Assembly (NCBI RefSeq): GCF_947179165.1
Contig: NC_077242.1
Coordinates: 39,017,597-39,081,596 of the forward strand
Reading direction: 5' to 3'
Length of the DNA: 64,000 nt
DNA from: Solanum dulcamara
Taxonomy: Eukaryota; Streptophyta; Magnoliopsida; Solanales; Solanaceae
Part shown: positions 62,388 through 64,000 of the stretch, piece by piece
Position numbering within the stretch: the first letter of the stretch is position 1
How the letters are laid out: each line of letters opens with the position of its first letter
Program-made: the position numbers and the translations under genes
The notes under the pieces: model-generated
What the model was told of the DNA's origin: nothing
The model's input: the letters and a program-made list of their open reading frames with translations, nothing else
Database searches by the model: none

Positions 62388-63872
62388 CTGTCAAAAAGTT
62401 GATATTCAGGCAAATTTGTTCCACCTTCCCAAATCAAAATGTGATTTGAAAATAAATTCTTAAACATCACAAAACTTATACTTCTGGGAGAAAGGTTCAA
62501 GAGCAAATAAAGAGACTTCAAAGAAGCATGCCTTCTAACTCTCAGAATTAGATGCCAAATGACCACTCAGTTTATTTTTTCCAAAGATTGGTGGGACCAT
62601 AAAACAACAACTTGCTTTAGAGAAGAAGATTTTCATTACAAGTTGTCACTGTCACTGGCTGGGCTCTCTTTTCTCCAGGTGAAGGAGAAGAATATAATGT
62701 AAGAATACACATATAATTGGCCAATTTAAAGATATCTTAAAATGGTTTACGCTATTTGGCAAGGGTTTGTTCCAATGGCCCTCAACCCCAAATTCAAATA
62801 AGCACAAAGCAGATATTTTCTAAAATGAGCTTGAATGCACCAAATTCTCCATCATATTCTATAAATCGAGGTTTCATGGCTTCAATATTGCTCAGATTGA
62901 GCAGAAGAAACTTGAACAAAAAAATGACAACTTGGATAGGGAATTTCCTTTTACTTATCGAGAGGGGACTTGGCAATGTCAGGGAGATCAGGATTTAACT
63001 AGAAGATTTAGACTGGTTATGAGAACAATTAAAGAGAATTCAGGCAATGCACAATGAAGATGGAAAATGAAAAGAAAGGGCTACTAAGACTATAATCAAC
63101 AGTTGAAAACAATCTGTAATTGAACTTTAGAAGCTGGAAAAGGGCTATTCTTCCATAGCTGGCCATCAAAGATTATAGAGGGAAGCGTCCTACAAGTGAA
63201 AATAATACAAAGTAAAGGGAAAATGAGTATCTGAACCTGAATAGCATAAGATGTTAGGGAAAGATGGAAGTCCCTTGGTAGCCAGACGAGGTTAAGAATC
63301 TAATGCAGTGAATCGACAACAATCTGAAAGAAGGCTGCGGCAAAGAGGTGCAAATAAACAAGGAAAACATAAGCTCTTAGGACAGTAGATTTATAAGAGG
63401 CTGCTCTTGAGGATTATGTTTAAACTGGGCCCCTGGGTTTTGACGGCTTTGGTGCATACAGGTTTCCTTACACTTTACAACTCTTAGGTAACTGATGAAT
63501 TGAACTGTAACATCATCAGGTATGGTTTATGCAAATTGGCTTCTGGTGTTCTATTTGAGTTGCTATTACATGATCAGCAATTCCGTCAGCAGCCAAGAGT
63601 GTCTCTTTTCCTTCTATGATTACTGTTCTAAGTTCACAAGTTTAGCACTTAGCCTTGAAGTGTTAAATTTTTGAAGATTGTGGCTAAGCCCACATTATCC
63701 ATGTTTTCCTTCCTTATATCTGTCAGGGGAGCTAGGAAGAGATCGGAGATAGGAAGGTTCTACTAGCAAAAAAGAGTTTACAAGCAATAAACCTGTCTTG
63801 GATAGATACAAGCCCTACAGGTGAAGATTTTTAGAGAAACTAGCAGTAAATGAAAAGATACATAGTTCTTAC
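62388..63872. other. NRPC1 intron with nothing recognised
   Basis: Donor GTAAGAAC at its right end and acceptor CTTTTTGACAG at its left. About 1.5 kb of ordinary intron sequence; the ORFs in it have no recognisable similarity. Confidence 0.6.
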
Positions 63873-64000
63873 TTTTCCTATGTCGTCACGAACTTTATTC
63901 AACGACATAGTCACTTCAGCCTCCAGAGTCTGCGCAGCATCACAGCCAGGTTGCACAGCAAGCTTTCCTTCATTAAATTGTTTAATACAATCTTCACATT

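Larger units (their letters stand above)
48737..64000 (-). pseudogene. NRPC1: DNA-directed RNA polymerase III largest subunit (NRPC1), decayed copy, 5' end outside window
   Basis: Thirteen exons on the minus strand with GT/AG borders and consistent phases: 63873-64000 (open), 62196-62387, 56463-56561, 55920-56123, 55557-55821, 53125-53272, 52869-53020, 52623-52778, 52432-52544, 52212-52309, 50535-50739, 50237-50439 and 48737-48785. They encode the second half of the catalytic subunit that makes tRNA and 5[39 protein letters not shown] (bridge-helix region), [20 protein letters not shown], the trigger-loop block, [60 protein letters not shown] and a last exon ending YQSEPMIS. Lesions: TAG at 53168-53170 where Gln of the invariant GTQMT is expected; Gly to Arg in the same motif (REPGT); a net frameshift at about 55662-55672; a one-base loss at about 52501-52505; and TAA at 52474-52476 in the original frame. 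Either a duplicated pseudogene or an error-prone assembly. Confidence 0.85.

Overview
The window is plant nuclear DNA from the nightshade family (Solanaceae, Solanum/Capsicum/Nicotiana type). The evidence is AT-rich intergenic DNA packed with nested Ty3/gypsy LTRs (TGTAACACC...GTGACA ends, initiator-Met tRNA primer sites), a TS/SolS-type tRNA-derived SINE with a perfect-looking target duplication, a decayed endogenous pararetrovirus, and a plant RNA polymerase III largest-subunit (NRPC1) locus. I see no intact, expressed-looking gene.

Layout. 1-3604: an ATT/GTT microsatellite split by a 2.9 kb solo LTR. 3605-10814: one near-complete copy of a Caulimoviridae genome (small ORFs, coat protein with zinc knuckle, movement protein plus retropepsin, second retropepsin-RT-RNase H, and a final ORF), inactivated by several stops, frameshifts and a deletion. 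10829-11833: a long AAC/AAT microsatellite, inverted relative to the left one. 11834-13800: unassigned low-complexity DNA with a 341-codon ORF. 13801-24370: LTRs, including one inserted in another AAT microsatellite and a solo LTR (TSD ATGAT) inside a larger LTR. 24371-26920: non-coding interior and polypurine tract of a non-autonomous LTR element. 26921-35204: a minus-strand Ty3/gypsy element with PR, RT, RNase H and integrase remnants, its integrase split by a solo LTR (TSD TAGAA). 35205-46650: a plus-strand stack in which element A (gag carrying a hAT-type MITE) has its RT cut by element B, whose 5' LTR is split by a further solo LTR (TSD TCTTT). 47517-48390: abutting fragments of a GH18 chitinase-like gene and a BTB/POZ-type gene on opposite strands.

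48737-64000: thirteen minus-strand exons of NRPC1 (the 5' end lies outside the window). Splice sites and most exons are well kept, but there is a stop in the trigger-loop motif, a frameshift in a second exon, and a frameshift plus a stop in a third, so this copy reads as a pseudogene unless the assembly is wrong. Its introns hold a SINE, two MITEs and a LINE fragment that is itself split by about 2.5 kb of GC-richer, mitochondrial-looking DNA.

The most unusual items are the pararetrovirus architecture (two retropepsin-like domains in two adjoining ORFs, and a mirror-image Cys/His motif in the last ORF), the placement of the virus and two solo LTRs in ATT/GTT-type microsatellites, the decayed NRPC1 copy, and the organelle-like block inside a LINE. 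All identifications are by eye from motifs; no database search was possible.
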